In this document: positions 37,320 through 45,052 of the stretch, piece after piece
Layout of the letters: every line of letters starts with the position of its first letter
How positions within the stretch are numbered: position 1 is the first letter of the stretch
Source of the DNA: DAOTXS01 sp034433515
Lineage (GTDB): Bacteria; Chloroflexota; Anaerolineae; UBA4142
Assembly: GCA_034433515.1 (NCBI GenBank)
Contig: DAOUAL010000102.1
Coordinates: 1 to 64,000, forward strand
Length of the DNA stretch: 64,000 nucleotides
Reading direction: 5' to 3'
Made by a program: the position numbers and the translations under genes
The notes under the pieces: generated by a model
Told to the model about the DNA's origin: nothing
Database searches by the model: none
Seen by the model: only the letters and a program-made list of their open reading frames with translations

Positions 37320-37601
37320 ATGCAACTGAAATTTCAATGGGATGAATCAAAAGCCAAAGCCAATCTTGGCAAGCACAAGATTACTTTTGATGAAGCCAAG
37401 ACTGTTTTCGACGATCCATTCTTATGGACATTTCCTGATCCAGAACACTCCAAGACAGAACAACGCTATCTCAGCATCGGCTATTCTGCAAAAGGGCGCG
37501 TGTTGGTTGTGAGTCACACCGATCGTGCAGGGAACATTCGGATTATTAGTTGTCGCAAGGCAACGACAACTGAACGGAGGGCGTATGAAGAAGGAATATG
37601 A
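37320..37601 (+). CDS. brnT: BrnT-family toxin
   Basis: About 93 residues with the BrnT pattern: FQWDESKAKANLGKHKITFDEAKTVFDDP, then EQRYLSIGYSAKGRVLVVSHTDR and RIISCRKATTTERRAYEEG. BrnT toxins are RelE-like ribonucleases controlled by BrnA. ATG 37320 gives the usual family N-terminus; an in-frame ATG at 37302 overlapping the sucC stop is possible. The 3' end overlaps the next gene by 17 bp, as expected of a toxin-antitoxin pair with the toxin first. Confidence 0.85.
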   Translation: MQLKFQWDESKAKANLGKHKITFDEAKTVFDDPFLWTFPDPEHSKTEQRYLSIGYSAKGRVLVVSHTDRAGNIRIISCRKATTTERRAYEEGI

Positions 37602-37845
37602 TTTTAAGAAAATGAAGGGTGGAGTACGCGGCAAGTATTACAAGGCGTATCGCGCTGGTCACACCGTGACCATACACAAAGCAGATGGCACAACCGTCGT
37701 CCAACATTTTAGATTAGCGGATGGAGCAGTCATCCTAGAACCAAAGTTGAGAAAATATTTTCCTAACTCAAAAGCGGTGAATAAAGCGTTGCGCGGTCTG
37801 ATTGCACTTGTGCCCAAACAACTTCAGACCAAAGTAAAAGATTGA
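37585..37845 (+). CDS. Putative antitoxin partner of BrnT
   Basis: An 86-residue basic protein that starts KKEYDFKKMKGGVRGKYYK, similar to the N-terminal anchor of BrnA-type antitoxins. It then continues with AGHTVTIHKADGTTVVQHF and PNSKAVNKALRGLIALVP instead of a typical ribbon-helix-helix. A GGAGG site lies inside brnT, just before the ATG. It is probably the cognate antitoxin of a divergent BrnA-like group; this is inferred mainly from the overlap and the N-terminus. Confidence 0.65.
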   Translation: MKKEYDFKKMKGGVRGKYYKAYRAGHTVTIHKADGTTVVQHFRLADGAVILEPKLRKYFPNSKAVNKALRGLIALVPKQLQTKVKD

Positions 37846-37880
37846 ACGCATTGACCACAATTCTCTACCGAGTAAACATC

Positions 37881-39218
37881 ATGACCCTCAATTGGAACTC
37901 TATTCGCACTCAAGTAACCCAATATTTGCAAGACCTCATTCGCATTGACACCACCAATCCGCCGGGCAACGAAACGCGCGCGGCAGAATATCTCGCCAGC
38001 GTTTTCAAACGTGAGGGGCTCGAACCCATCGTCTTGGAATCTGCACCCGGACGCGGCAACATCGTTGCGCGCCTCAAAGGGGATGGTCGCGCTGCGCCAC
38101 TCTTGCTGATGGCGCATCTCGATGTCGTCCCAGTCGAAGCGGACAAGTGGGAACATCCGCCCTTCGGCGGTGACATCATTGACGGTTATCTCTGGGGACG
38201 TGGCGCGCTAGATACCAAACAACTCGTCGCGATGGAATTGATGGTGATGCTCCTGCTCAAGCGCGAAGGCACGCCATTGGCGCGCGACATCATCTTTATG
38301 GCGAACGCGGACGAAGAAACCGGCGGCAAACTGGGCGCGGGCTGGATGGTTGAGCATCATCGCGATCTGATCAACGCCGAGTACGCGATCAACGAAGGCG
38401 CGGGCATGGCATTCGATCTTTTAGGCAAACGCTTTTTCACCGTGCAGACCGGCGAAAAAGGGACCGCGCGGTTTGCGATGCGCGCGCACGGACGCCCCGG
38501 GCACGCCGCGCAACCGCATCCCGATAACGCCGTCCTCAAACTTGCCGAGGCGATTCAAAAAATCGGTGCCGCCGAATTTCCATTGCACGTAACCACAACC
38601 GTGCGCGATTTCTTTCAAGGGATCGCCAAACACGTGGATCAGAAATATCAACCCGGCATTCTTGCCTTGCTCGATGCCAAGACGTATCGCGCTGCTATGC
38701 AACAGACTCCCTTGGGCGATGGTTTGAAACCACTGATCAATGCGATGCTTCACAACACGGTTACACCAACGATATTGAATGCCGGCACCAAGATCAATGT
38801 GATTCCTTCCGTTGCCGAAGCACGCTGTGATGCGCGCTTGATTCCCGGGCAAACGACCAACGATTTGCTCAAAGAGTTGCGCGCCGTCATCGGCAACGAC
38901 ATCGAAATTGAATTTGAGGACCATCGGATGGGACGCGAAGCCAGCCCTCAAACGTCCTTGTTCGAAACGATCACGCGCGTGATGGCGCGCCATCAACCGC
39001 AAGCCGCCGTCTTGCCCTACCTTGTTACCGGCGCAACCGATGCGCGTTGGATCACGCAACTTGGCACCAAGGTGTACGGCTTTTGTCCAATGATTGTCCC
39101 GGTTGCCGAACTCGACACGGTTCACGCGCACAACGAACGTATCGCGCTGGAGAACCTTGAATTTGGCACGCGCGTGTTGTACGACGTGGTGAGCGAATTT
39201 TGTGAAAGAGCCAAGTAG
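37881..39218 (+). CDS. M20 family metallopeptidase
   Basis: A 445-residue di-zinc hydrolase of the ArgE/DapE/carboxypeptidase G2 clan. Metal and catalytic residues are visible in LLMAHLDVVPVE, LWGRGALDTK (bridging Asp), NADEETGGKLG (catalytic Glu followed by metal Glu) and a C-terminal VHAHNER (metal His). The dimerisation/lid domain is about 190-320. ATG 37881 is preferred to an upstream in-frame codon because the family start (TQYLQDLIRIDTTNPPGNE) follows soon after. It lies directly upstream of the LysW-pathway genes but is not LysK, which is a separate gene at 43550. Substrate not evident. Confidence 0.87.
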   Translation: MTLNWNSIRTQVTQYLQDLIRIDTTNPPGNETRAAEYLASVFKREGLEPIVLESAPGRGNIVARLKGDGRAAPLLLMAHLDVVPVEADKWEHPPFGGDIIDGYLWGRGALDTKQLVAMELMVMLLLKREGTPLARDIIFMANADEETGGKLGAGWMVEHHRDLINAEYAINEGAGMAFDLLGKRFFTVQTGEKGTARFAMRAHGRPGHAAQPHPDNAVLKLAEAIQKIGAAEFPLHVTTTVRDFFQGIAKHVDQKYQPGILALLDAKTYRAAMQQTPLGDGLKPLINAMLHNTVTPTILNAGTKINVIPSVAEARCDARLIPGQTTNDLLKELRAVIGNDIEIEFEDHRMGREASPQTSLFETITRVMARHQPQAAVLPYLVTGATDARWITQLGTKVYGFCPMIVPVAELDTVHAHNERIALENLEFGTRVLYDVVSEFCERAK

Positions 39219-39230
39219 GCAAGGCAGACT

Positions 39231-40265
39231 ATGATACGAACATCCATCATCGGTGGTTCCGGTTACGCGGGCGGCGAAGTAGCGCGCCTATTGCTCACAC
39301 ATCCTCATGTTGAACTCGTGCAAGTAACGTCCGAGTCGCACGTCGGCGAGTACCTTTACAACGTGCATCCCAATCTGCGCGGGCGCACCAAAATTCAATT
39401 CACCACGCCCGATCAACTGCAGCCATGCGATGTGCTGTTCCTTGCGTTGCCGCACGGCGAAGCACAAAAACGCATCGAGCAGTTCGCCGCGCTCGCGCCA
39501 CGCATCGTGGACTTGAGCGCCGATTTTCGTTTGCGCGATCTGGCGGCGTACGAAAAATGGTACGGCGAACCGCATCGCGCGCCGAACTGGGTCAGCAAAT
39601 TTGTGTACGGCTTGCCCGAACTGCATCGCGACGAAATACGCAACACGCAACACGTGAGCGGCGTGGGCTGCAACGCGACCGCGACGAATCTCGCGCTGCT
39701 GCCGCTCGCGCGCGCGAATTTGCTCGACCTAACACGTCCGATCATTGTGGACATCAAAGTTGGATCGAGCGAAGGTGGCAATTCACCCTCGCTCGCATCG
39801 CATCATCCCGAACGGAGCGGATCGGTACGCACATTTTCAGCTGTCGGGCATCGCCACACCGGCGAAGTGGAACAGGAACTCGGCTTGACCAATGTGCATC
39901 TTTCGATCACGTCCATCGAGATGGTGCGCGGCGTGCTGGCAACGGCGCATTGCTTTTTGAAACCGGGGACAATGGAAAAAGATTTGTGGCGCGCGTATCG
40001 CGCGACGTATCGCGACGAGCCGTTTGTGCGCATCGTCAAGGACAAGCAGGGGATTTATCGTTATCCCGAACCCAAGATTTTGTCTGGCTCGAATTACGCC
40101 GATGTGGGATTCGAGTACGATGAGACGACGGGGCGCGCGGTCGCGCTCTGCGCGATTGATAATTTGATGAAGGGCGCGGCGGGCAGCGCGGTACAAGCGA
40201 TGAATTTGATGTGCGGCTTCGACGAGCACGCGGGGTTGGAATTTACAGGATTGCACCCGATCTGA
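39231..40265 (+). CDS. lysY: [LysW]-aminoadipyl/glutamyl phosphate reductase (ArgC family)
   Basis: A 344-residue NADPH-dependent reductase that converts the LysW-bound acyl phosphate to the semialdehyde. Motifs are SIIGGSGYAGGEVARLLL (nucleotide loop), LALPHGEAQKRI, DLSADFRLRD, VSGVGCNATATNLALLPL with the catalytic Cys near residue 147, and ILSGSNYADVGFEYDE. Overall form matches the LysY/ArgY branch of the ArgC family. It is the first dedicated gene of the lys/arg operon, 12 bp after the M20 gene. Lysine versus ornithine specificity cannot be settled by eye. Confidence 0.88.
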   Translation: MIRTSIIGGSGYAGGEVARLLLTHPHVELVQVTSESHVGEYLYNVHPNLRGRTKIQFTTPDQLQPCDVLFLALPHGEAQKRIEQFAALAPRIVDLSADFRLRDLAAYEKWYGEPHRAPNWVSKFVYGLPELHRDEIRNTQHVSGVGCNATATNLALLPLARANLLDLTRPIIVDIKVGSSEGGNSPSLASHHPERSGSVRTFSAVGHRHTGEVEQELGLTNVHLSITSIEMVRGVLATAHCFLKPGTMEKDLWRAYRATYRDEPFVRIVKDKQGIYRYPEPKILSGSNYADVGFEYDETTGRAVALCAIDNLMKGAAGSAVQAMNLMCGFDEHAGLEFTGLHPI

Positions 40266-40267
40266 TT

Positions 40268-40725
40268 TTCGATTTCAGATTGCAGATTTCAGATTGTGCT
40301 CAGGAGGCAGCGGTGACTCAAGAAGAACTGAAAAAGCGAACAAAAGGATTCGCGCTGCGATGTATGAAACTGGCGGCTGCTCTGCCGCGCACGCGGTCTG
40401 GGAGTGTGATTGCTAACCAATTGATACGCGCCGCGACTTCGGTGGGTGCAAATTATCGCGCGGCGTGTCGCGCGCGTTCCAACGCTGATTTCATTTCCAA
40501 GATCGGTATCACGTTGGAGGAGACGGACGAAGCGGTGTATTGGATGGAATTGATTGTGGAAAGTGGCATGATGTCGCAGGAACGCGTCTCGCCATTGTTG
40601 AAAGAAGGCAATGAACTTGTCGCAATTTTCGTTGCCTCGTCCAACACGGCGCGCAAACGAACAAGCAAGCGACTCTGAATCCACTCCAAAATCTGCAATC
40701 TGAAATTTGCAATCTGCAATCTGAA
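40268..40725. repeat. AATCTGAAAT-type short repeats flanking the four-helix-bundle gene
   Basis: Short iterations of GATTTCAGATTGCAGATTTC occur at about 40268-40297, and their complement, AATCTGCAATCTGAAAT iterations, at about 40688-40725. They lie on either side of the gene at 40313-40678, so the two blocks are inverted relative to each other and could pair in the mRNA. A related block lies at 41540-41609 between lysZ and lysJ. Confidence 0.65.
40313..40678 (+). CDS. Four-helix-bundle protein (bS23/IVS-encoded family)
   Basis: A 121-residue protein of the 23S rRNA intervening-sequence (S23) family. It has LKKRTKGFALRCMKLAAALP, SVIANQLIRAATSVGANYRAA, ADFISKIGITLEETDEAVYWMELI and LLKEGNELVAIFVASSNTARK, which is the typical four-helix pattern. 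The GTG start at 40313 follows a strong AGGAGG. It interrupts the lysY-lysZ pair and is flanked by inverted short repeats, suggesting a mobile insertion. Members of this family have no settled function; some are encoded within rRNA or next to retroelements. Confidence 0.88.
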   Translation: MTQEELKKRTKGFALRCMKLAAALPRTRSGSVIANQLIRAATSVGANYRAACRARSNADFISKIGITLEETDEAVYWMELIVESGMMSQERVSPLLKEGNELVAIFVASSNTARKRTSKRL

Positions 40726-40734
40726 ATGGAGAAT

Positions 40735-41538
40735 ATGATCGTTCTTAAAATCGGCGGCTCGTCCGGCATCCATCTCGACTACGTTTGCGCGGACGTTGCC
40801 GCACTCGTCAAAGAAGGCAAACCAATGGTCATCATGCACGGCGCGGGTAAAGAAGCGGACGCGCTCGGCGAGACACTGGGGCATCCCGCCAAGCACGTTA
40901 CCTCACCACAGGGCTATACCTCGCGCTACACCGATCGCGCCACGCTGGAAATTTTTGCGATGGCAGCACGGGGCAAAATCAACACGTTTCTCGTCGAGCG
41001 ACTGCAAAAACTCGGCGTCAACGCGATTGGATTGAGCGGCGTGGATGGACGTTTGCTCGAAGGGACGCGCAAGGATGCGATCCGCATCGTCGAGAATGGC
41101 AAACAGCGAATTCTCAGAGATGACTACACCGGAAAAGTAGAGAAGGTCAACGTTCCACTGATCACTACTTTACTGAATACTGGTTACTTGCCGGTCATCG
41201 CCCCGCTCGCGATCAGTTATCAGGGCGATGCGATCAACATTGACGGCGACCGCGCCGCGGCGATGATCGCTGGTGCGCTCGGCGCGGAACAACTTGTCAT
41301 CCTCACGAACGTTCCCGGCTTGCTGCGCAACTATCCGGACGAAGCGTCGCTCATCGCGCACATTGACAAACATCGCGTTGAACAATCCATTGATTTTGCC
41401 GAAGGGCGAATGAAGAAAAAAGTGCTGGGCGCCAGCGAAGCGTTGGCACTGGGCGTCAAGCAAGTCATCTTTGCCGACGGTCGTGTGGAGCAACCGATTC
41501 AGCGCGCGTTGGAAGGCAAGGGAACCGTAATCGAATGA
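40735..41538 (+). CDS. lysZ: [LysW]-aminoadipate/glutamate kinase (ArgB family)
   Basis: A 267-residue amino-acid kinase phosphorylating the gamma- or delta-carboxylate of the LysW-attached substrate. It opens with MIVLKIGGSSG and has VIMHGAGKEADALGE (substrate Gly-rich loop), GYTSRYTDRATLEIF, GDAINIDGDRAAAMIAG and a C-terminal MKKKVLGASEALALGVKQV. The lack of an ArgB-type N-terminal arginine-sensing helix fits LysZ. ATG 40735 is chosen for the canonical N-terminus; ATG 40726 in the same frame is possible. Confidence 0.88.
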   Translation: MIVLKIGGSSGIHLDYVCADVAALVKEGKPMVIMHGAGKEADALGETLGHPAKHVTSPQGYTSRYTDRATLEIFAMAARGKINTFLVERLQKLGVNAIGLSGVDGRLLEGTRKDAIRIVENGKQRILRDDYTGKVEKVNVPLITTLLNTGYLPVIAPLAISYQGDAINIDGDRAAAMIAGALGAEQLVILTNVPGLLRNYPDEASLIAHIDKHRVEQSIDFAEGRMKKKVLGASEALALGVKQVIFADGRVEQPIQRALEGKGTVIE

Positions 41539-41539
41539 A

Positions 41540-41609
41540 TTTTAGATTGTAGATTGTAGATTTCAGAGTAAAGACCATTCAATCCGAAATCTGAAATTTG
41601 AAATCTTAA
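41540..41609. repeat. Short AATCTGAAAT-type repeat block between lysZ and lysJ
   Basis: TTTAGATTGTAGATTGTAGA near the left side and AATCCGAAATCTGAAATTTG near the right are partly complementary across a short AGTAAAGACCATTC loop. The block is of the same kind as those flanking the four-helix-bundle gene and could form an intercistronic hairpin. Confidence 0.55.
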
Positions 41610-41620
41610 ATGGAGTGCCG

Positions 41621-42787
41621 GTGAACATCATTGACATCGAATCGAAATACACGTCGGGTGTCAGTAGCAAACGCCCACTCGCGATTGTGCGCGGCAAAGG
41701 TGCGCACGTCTGGGACGAGAACGGACGCGAGTACATTGATTGCGTCGGCGGGCAAGGCGCGGCGAACGTCGGTCACGCAAACCCTGTCGTCGCAGAAGCG
41801 ATTGCGGAACAAGCACGCACGATCATCTCGCTCACCGAAATTTTCTACAACGACAAGCGCGCAGCAATCGAAGAAAAACTCGTGCGCATTTCGCCGAATC
41901 ACGCCAATCGAATTTATCTGTGCAACTCCGGCACAGAAGCGATCGAGAGCGCGATCAAACTCGCGCGCTATGCGACCGGGCGCACCGGCATCGTCGCGTT
42001 TATGCGCGGCTTTCACGGGCGCACGATGGGCGCGCTCTCCGCGACCTGGGAGCCGAAATATCGCGAACCCTTTTTGCCGCTTGTCCCCGATTTTTCGCAC
42101 GTGCCGTACGACAACTTGGAAAAAGCGCGCGAAGCGATCACCGATCAAACCGCCGGTGTGATTGTCGAAGTGGTGCAAGGCGAAGGCGGCGTGCGACCGG
42201 GTTCGCGCGAATTTCTCGTCGGCTTGCAAGAACTGTGCCGCGCGCGCGGCGCGATGCTGATCGTGGACGAAGTGCAAACCGGTTTTTGTCGCACTGGCAA
42301 AATGTTTGCGTCCGAGCATTACGGCCTCGAAGGCGATTTTGTCTGCGTCGCGAAATCCATCGCGGGTGGCTTGCCGATGGGTGCGGTGATGATCGGCGAG
42401 CGTGTGAAAAAATTAGAGCCGATGATTCACGGTTCGACATTTGGCGGCAATCCCCTTGCCTGCGCCGCCGCGCTTGCCGCGATTGACTATATGGAAAGTG
42501 AAAGTCTCGCCGCACGCGCGGCAGACCTGGGAGCGTATATGCTGGGTCGTCTGCAACGCATCGAATCGCCGCTGATCCGCGAGGTGCGCGGGCTGGGCTT
42601 GATGATCGGCGTCGAGTTGAAGCAAAAGGTGACGCCGTATTTGATGGCGTTGATGGAACGCGGCGTGCTGGCGTTGCCGGCGGGACTGAATGTGTTGCGT
42701 TTGTTGCCACCGCTCGTCATCGAAAAAAGCGATTTGGATGTGGTAGCGGAGGCGATTGAAGCGGTGTTACAGGAGGCGAAAGAATGA
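41621..42787 (+). CDS. lysJ: [LysW]-aminoadipate/glutamate semialdehyde aminotransferase (class III)
   Basis: About 388 residues of a class III PLP aminotransferase of the ArgD/LysJ type. Motifs are VWDENGREYIDCVGGQGAAN, NSGTEAIESAIKLAR, FHGRTMGALSAT, LIVDEVQTGFCRTGK and the PLP-lysine segment CVAKSIAGGLPMG near residue 245, followed by GSTFGGNPLACAAALA. GTG 41621 is favoured because GGAG lies 5 bp upstream; an alternative GTG is 6 bp earlier. It makes the amino group of LysW-lysine or LysW-ornithine using glutamate. The antitoxin gene ATG overlaps its stop. Confidence 0.9.
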   Translation: MNIIDIESKYTSGVSSKRPLAIVRGKGAHVWDENGREYIDCVGGQGAANVGHANPVVAEAIAEQARTIISLTEIFYNDKRAAIEEKLVRISPNHANRIYLCNSGTEAIESAIKLARYATGRTGIVAFMRGFHGRTMGALSATWEPKYREPFLPLVPDFSHVPYDNLEKAREAITDQTAGVIVEVVQGEGGVRPGSREFLVGLQELCRARGAMLIVDEVQTGFCRTGKMFASEHYGLEGDFVCVAKSIAGGLPMGAVMIGERVKKLEPMIHGSTFGGNPLACAAALAAIDYMESESLAARAADLGAYMLGRLQRIESPLIREVRGLGLMIGVELKQKVTPYLMALMERGVLALPAGLNVLRLLPPLVIEKSDLDVVAEAIEAVLQEAKE

Positions 42788-43038
42788 ACGAGTCTCTAGC
42801 AAAACAATTGTCTTTTGTTATTGCCCAACGTCGGCAAGACGAAGCGACTGTACTGGCGCAAGCCGTGCGTGAAGGAATAAAATCCCTCTATCGCGAATCG
42901 CTCATTGAAGCGTACTTGTTAGGGGAAATCACTCGTGAGAACGCACTAAAGGAACTAGGCGCGGAGGTATTGGAAGCGATAGAATATCAACGAGATGTCT
43001 TGCGCCGCGATGTTGAATGGGGATTAAAGAATGTCTAA
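42784..43038 (+). CDS. UPF0175-like antitoxin
   Basis: An 84-residue helical protein (QDEATVLAQAVREGIKSLYRESLIEAYLLGEITRENALKELG split over two helices) resembling UPF0175 antitoxins that partner PIN toxins. The ATG overlaps the lysJ stop by 4 bp and its own end overlaps the PIN gene by 8 bp. Thus the pair is translationally embedded in the biosynthetic operon. Confidence 0.75.
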   Translation: MNESLAKQLSFVIAQRRQDEATVLAQAVREGIKSLYRESLIEAYLLGEITRENALKELGAEVLEAIEYQRDVLRRDVEWGLKNV

Positions 43039-43546
43039 GGCGATTGCTGATACAGGCCCAATTCTACATTTGCATGAAATTGGACACCTGCAAGCGATAC
43101 GCGTTTTCGAGTCACTTTTTATTCCTGATTTGGTTGCAGACGAAATTCGCTTGTACGGACTTGAGCCCGTACATTTGGGCGTCACCGCTCTTACTGTTGC
43201 TGTCACAAGTGTCAAAGAAGCGCTGTGGAAGCCATTTGTTAATGTGACTGGACGTCCTACGATTCATCCTGCCGATGCCCAGGTTCTCGCTTTAGCACAG
43301 TCACAACAATTTGCACTCCCCGTGTTGACAGATGACCTTGACGTGCGACGCTGTCTGGAAGATCGCGGAGCCATAGTGGTTGGATCGGTAGGTGTCTTGG
43401 TACGCGCGTATTCCAAGGGTTATCTCACGCGCACCGACCTAGAGAATGCGGTTGAGGCGTTGTTTGCGCAAAGCACCTTGCATACGAGTCGTGCTTTTGC
43501 TGCCTACGTTCGCAGACTTTTGGACGAGTTATTGCGTGGAAATTAG
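43031..43546 (+). CDS. PIN-domain toxin (DUF3368-like)
   Basis: A 171-residue putative ribonuclease. PIN acidic positions are visible in AIADTGPILHL (first Asp), HPADAQVLALAQ (where many relatives have Gly-Glu) and VLTDDLDVRRCLE (C-terminal Asp pair). This arrangement, with the ADTGPLI start, fits DUF3368-type PIN proteins paired with UPF0175. It lies between lysJ and lysK. Confidence 0.82.
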   Translation: MSKAIADTGPILHLHEIGHLQAIRVFESLFIPDLVADEIRLYGLEPVHLGVTALTVAVTSVKEALWKPFVNVTGRPTIHPADAQVLALAQSQQFALPVLTDDLDVRRCLEDRGAIVVGSVGVLVRAYSKGYLTRTDLENAVEALFAQSTLHTSRAFAAYVRRLLDELLRGN

Positions 43547-43549
43547 GTG

Positions 43550-44584
43550 ATGAATCCCACTGCACTGCTCCAGGGCCTCGTCCAAATCTATAGCCCATCC
43601 ACGCAAGAGCGCGCCGCATCGGAATATTTTGTTGCGCAGATGAACGCGCTTGGCTTGCGTGCCTTTATTGATGATGCCGGGAACGCGGTGGGTATTCTGG
43701 GAAATGGCGCGCGCGACATTGTTTTGCTCGGTCACATTGACACGTTTCCCGGCTATATCAAACCACGCATTGAAAACGGCAAACTGTACGGCCGCGGCGC
43801 GGTGGATGCCAAAGGTTGCCTAGCGACATTCGTCGCCGCGTGCGCGCGTGTTGGTGCGCGGGATGGCATGCGGTTCGTCGTTATCGGCGCGGTCGAGGAA
43901 GAGAGTGCAACGTCAAAAGGTGCACGCTTTGCGCTGACGCAGTACAAACCGGAGGTGTGCATCATCGGCGAGCCGAGCGGCTGGGACAGAATCACGCTCG
44001 GTTACAAAGGGCGCGTGCTCGTGGATTACGAGATCGCCAAATCAATGACGCACACGGCAAGCGGTACGCGCGCCGCCGTCGAAGACGCCGTCGCGTTTTG
44101 GAATCGTGTTGCCGCGTTCGCCGCCAACTACAATGCCGATAAACCCAAAGTGTTCGATCAGCTCGATGCATCGTTGCGTGCGCTCCATTCAAGCGATGAT
44201 GGATTCACGGATCGTGCGGTGATGCGCATCGGTTTGCGCGTCCCACTCGGGTTGACCATCGCCCAAGTGGAACAAGCGATTGCCAAATTTTCGGATGGCG
44301 CATCGGTAAAATTCTCATCGGAAGAAGAGCCGTTTCGCGCGGACAAGAATAATGCACTCGTGCGTGCGTTTCTCGCCGCGATTCGTGATGCGGGCGGCAA
44401 GCCGGCATTCACAGTGAAAACCGGCACATCGGATATGAACATTGTGGGGCCCGCATGGGGCTGTCCCATCGTCGCGTACGGTCCTGGCGATTCAGCGCTC
44501 GATCATACACCGGACGAACATCTTGATCTGGCAGAATACGAACGTGCGATTGAGGTCTTGTCGCGCGTGCTCACCCTGCTGTGA
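43550..44584 (+). CDS. lysK: [LysW]-lysine/ornithine hydrolase (M20 family)
   Basis: A 344-residue M20 hydrolase releasing the finished amino acid from LysW. It is shorter than the upstream M20 enzyme, as expected for LysK. Metal motifs are IVLLGHIDTFPG, LYGRGAVDAKGCLA and VIGAVEEESATSKGA (catalytic Glu), with IIGEPSGWDRITLGYKGR and KTGTSDMNIVGPAWGCPIVAYGPGDS further on, all typical of LysK. GTG 43547 directly before ATG 43550 is an alternative start. No lysW or lysX (the carrier and the first ligase) is found in the window. Confidence 0.88.
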   Translation: MNPTALLQGLVQIYSPSTQERAASEYFVAQMNALGLRAFIDDAGNAVGILGNGARDIVLLGHIDTFPGYIKPRIENGKLYGRGAVDAKGCLATFVAACARVGARDGMRFVVIGAVEEESATSKGARFALTQYKPEVCIIGEPSGWDRITLGYKGRVLVDYEIAKSMTHTASGTRAAVEDAVAFWNRVAAFAANYNADKPKVFDQLDASLRALHSSDDGFTDRAVMRIGLRVPLGLTIAQVEQAIAKFSDGASVKFSSEEEPFRADKNNALVRAFLAAIRDAGGKPAFTVKTGTSDMNIVGPAWGCPIVAYGPGDSALDHTPDEHLDLAEYERAIEVLSRVLTLL

Positions 44585-44592
44585 GGTGATTT

Positions 44593-45051
44593 GTGGACAC
44601 GGTGGATTTCAACTGCATCTTTTGTGCCATTGCCGCCAAGCGCGCCCCGGCTTCGATTGTGTACGAATCGGATGAAGCAATGGCGTTCCTCGACATTCAT
44701 CCGGTCGTGGAAGGGCACACGCTGGTCATTCCCAAAAAACATTGCCGCAACATTTTCGATTTGGATGATGAGAGCGGCAAAGCCGTGATGCGCGCCTCGC
44801 GCATTGTGGCACGCGCTTTGCGCGAAACGTTCAACGCCGATGGCTTGACGATTCTGCAATCGAACGAGCGGGCGGGCGGACAAGCCATCTTTCATTACCA
44901 CGCGCATCTGGCGCCGCGCTTTTACAACGATGGCTTGATGTCGCGCACCGAGACCGAACGCCGATTGCAATGGCGCGCACGCGGCAAACCCTCGCGCCAA
45001 GAGTTGGATACCCTCGCCGGGAAAATTCGCGCGCACGTGAAAGAAGGATAA
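44593..45051 (+). CDS. HIT-family nucleotide hydrolase/transferase
   Basis: A 152-residue histidine-triad protein. Cys-x-x-Cys-like opening (NCIFCAIAAKRAPAS), AFLDIHPVVEGHTLVIPKKH, and the triad FHYHAHLAPR with His101, His103 and His105 preceded by GGQAI. Members cleave AMP-linked or dinucleotide substrates. GTG start 8 bp after lysK, with GAGGTG as the ribosome site. Whether it belongs functionally to the lys operon is unknown. Confidence 0.9.
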   Translation: MDTVDFNCIFCAIAAKRAPASIVYESDEAMAFLDIHPVVEGHTLVIPKKHCRNIFDLDDESGKAVMRASRIVARALRETFNADGLTILQSNERAGGQAIFHYHAHLAPRFYNDGLMSRTETERRLQWRARGKPSRQELDTLAGKIRAHVKEG

Positions 45052-45052
45052 C

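Noticed and set aside
40268..41609. Possible CRISPR array from the AATCTGAAAT repeats
   Set aside because: Units are under 12 bp, irregular, without spacers, and no cas genes are present.
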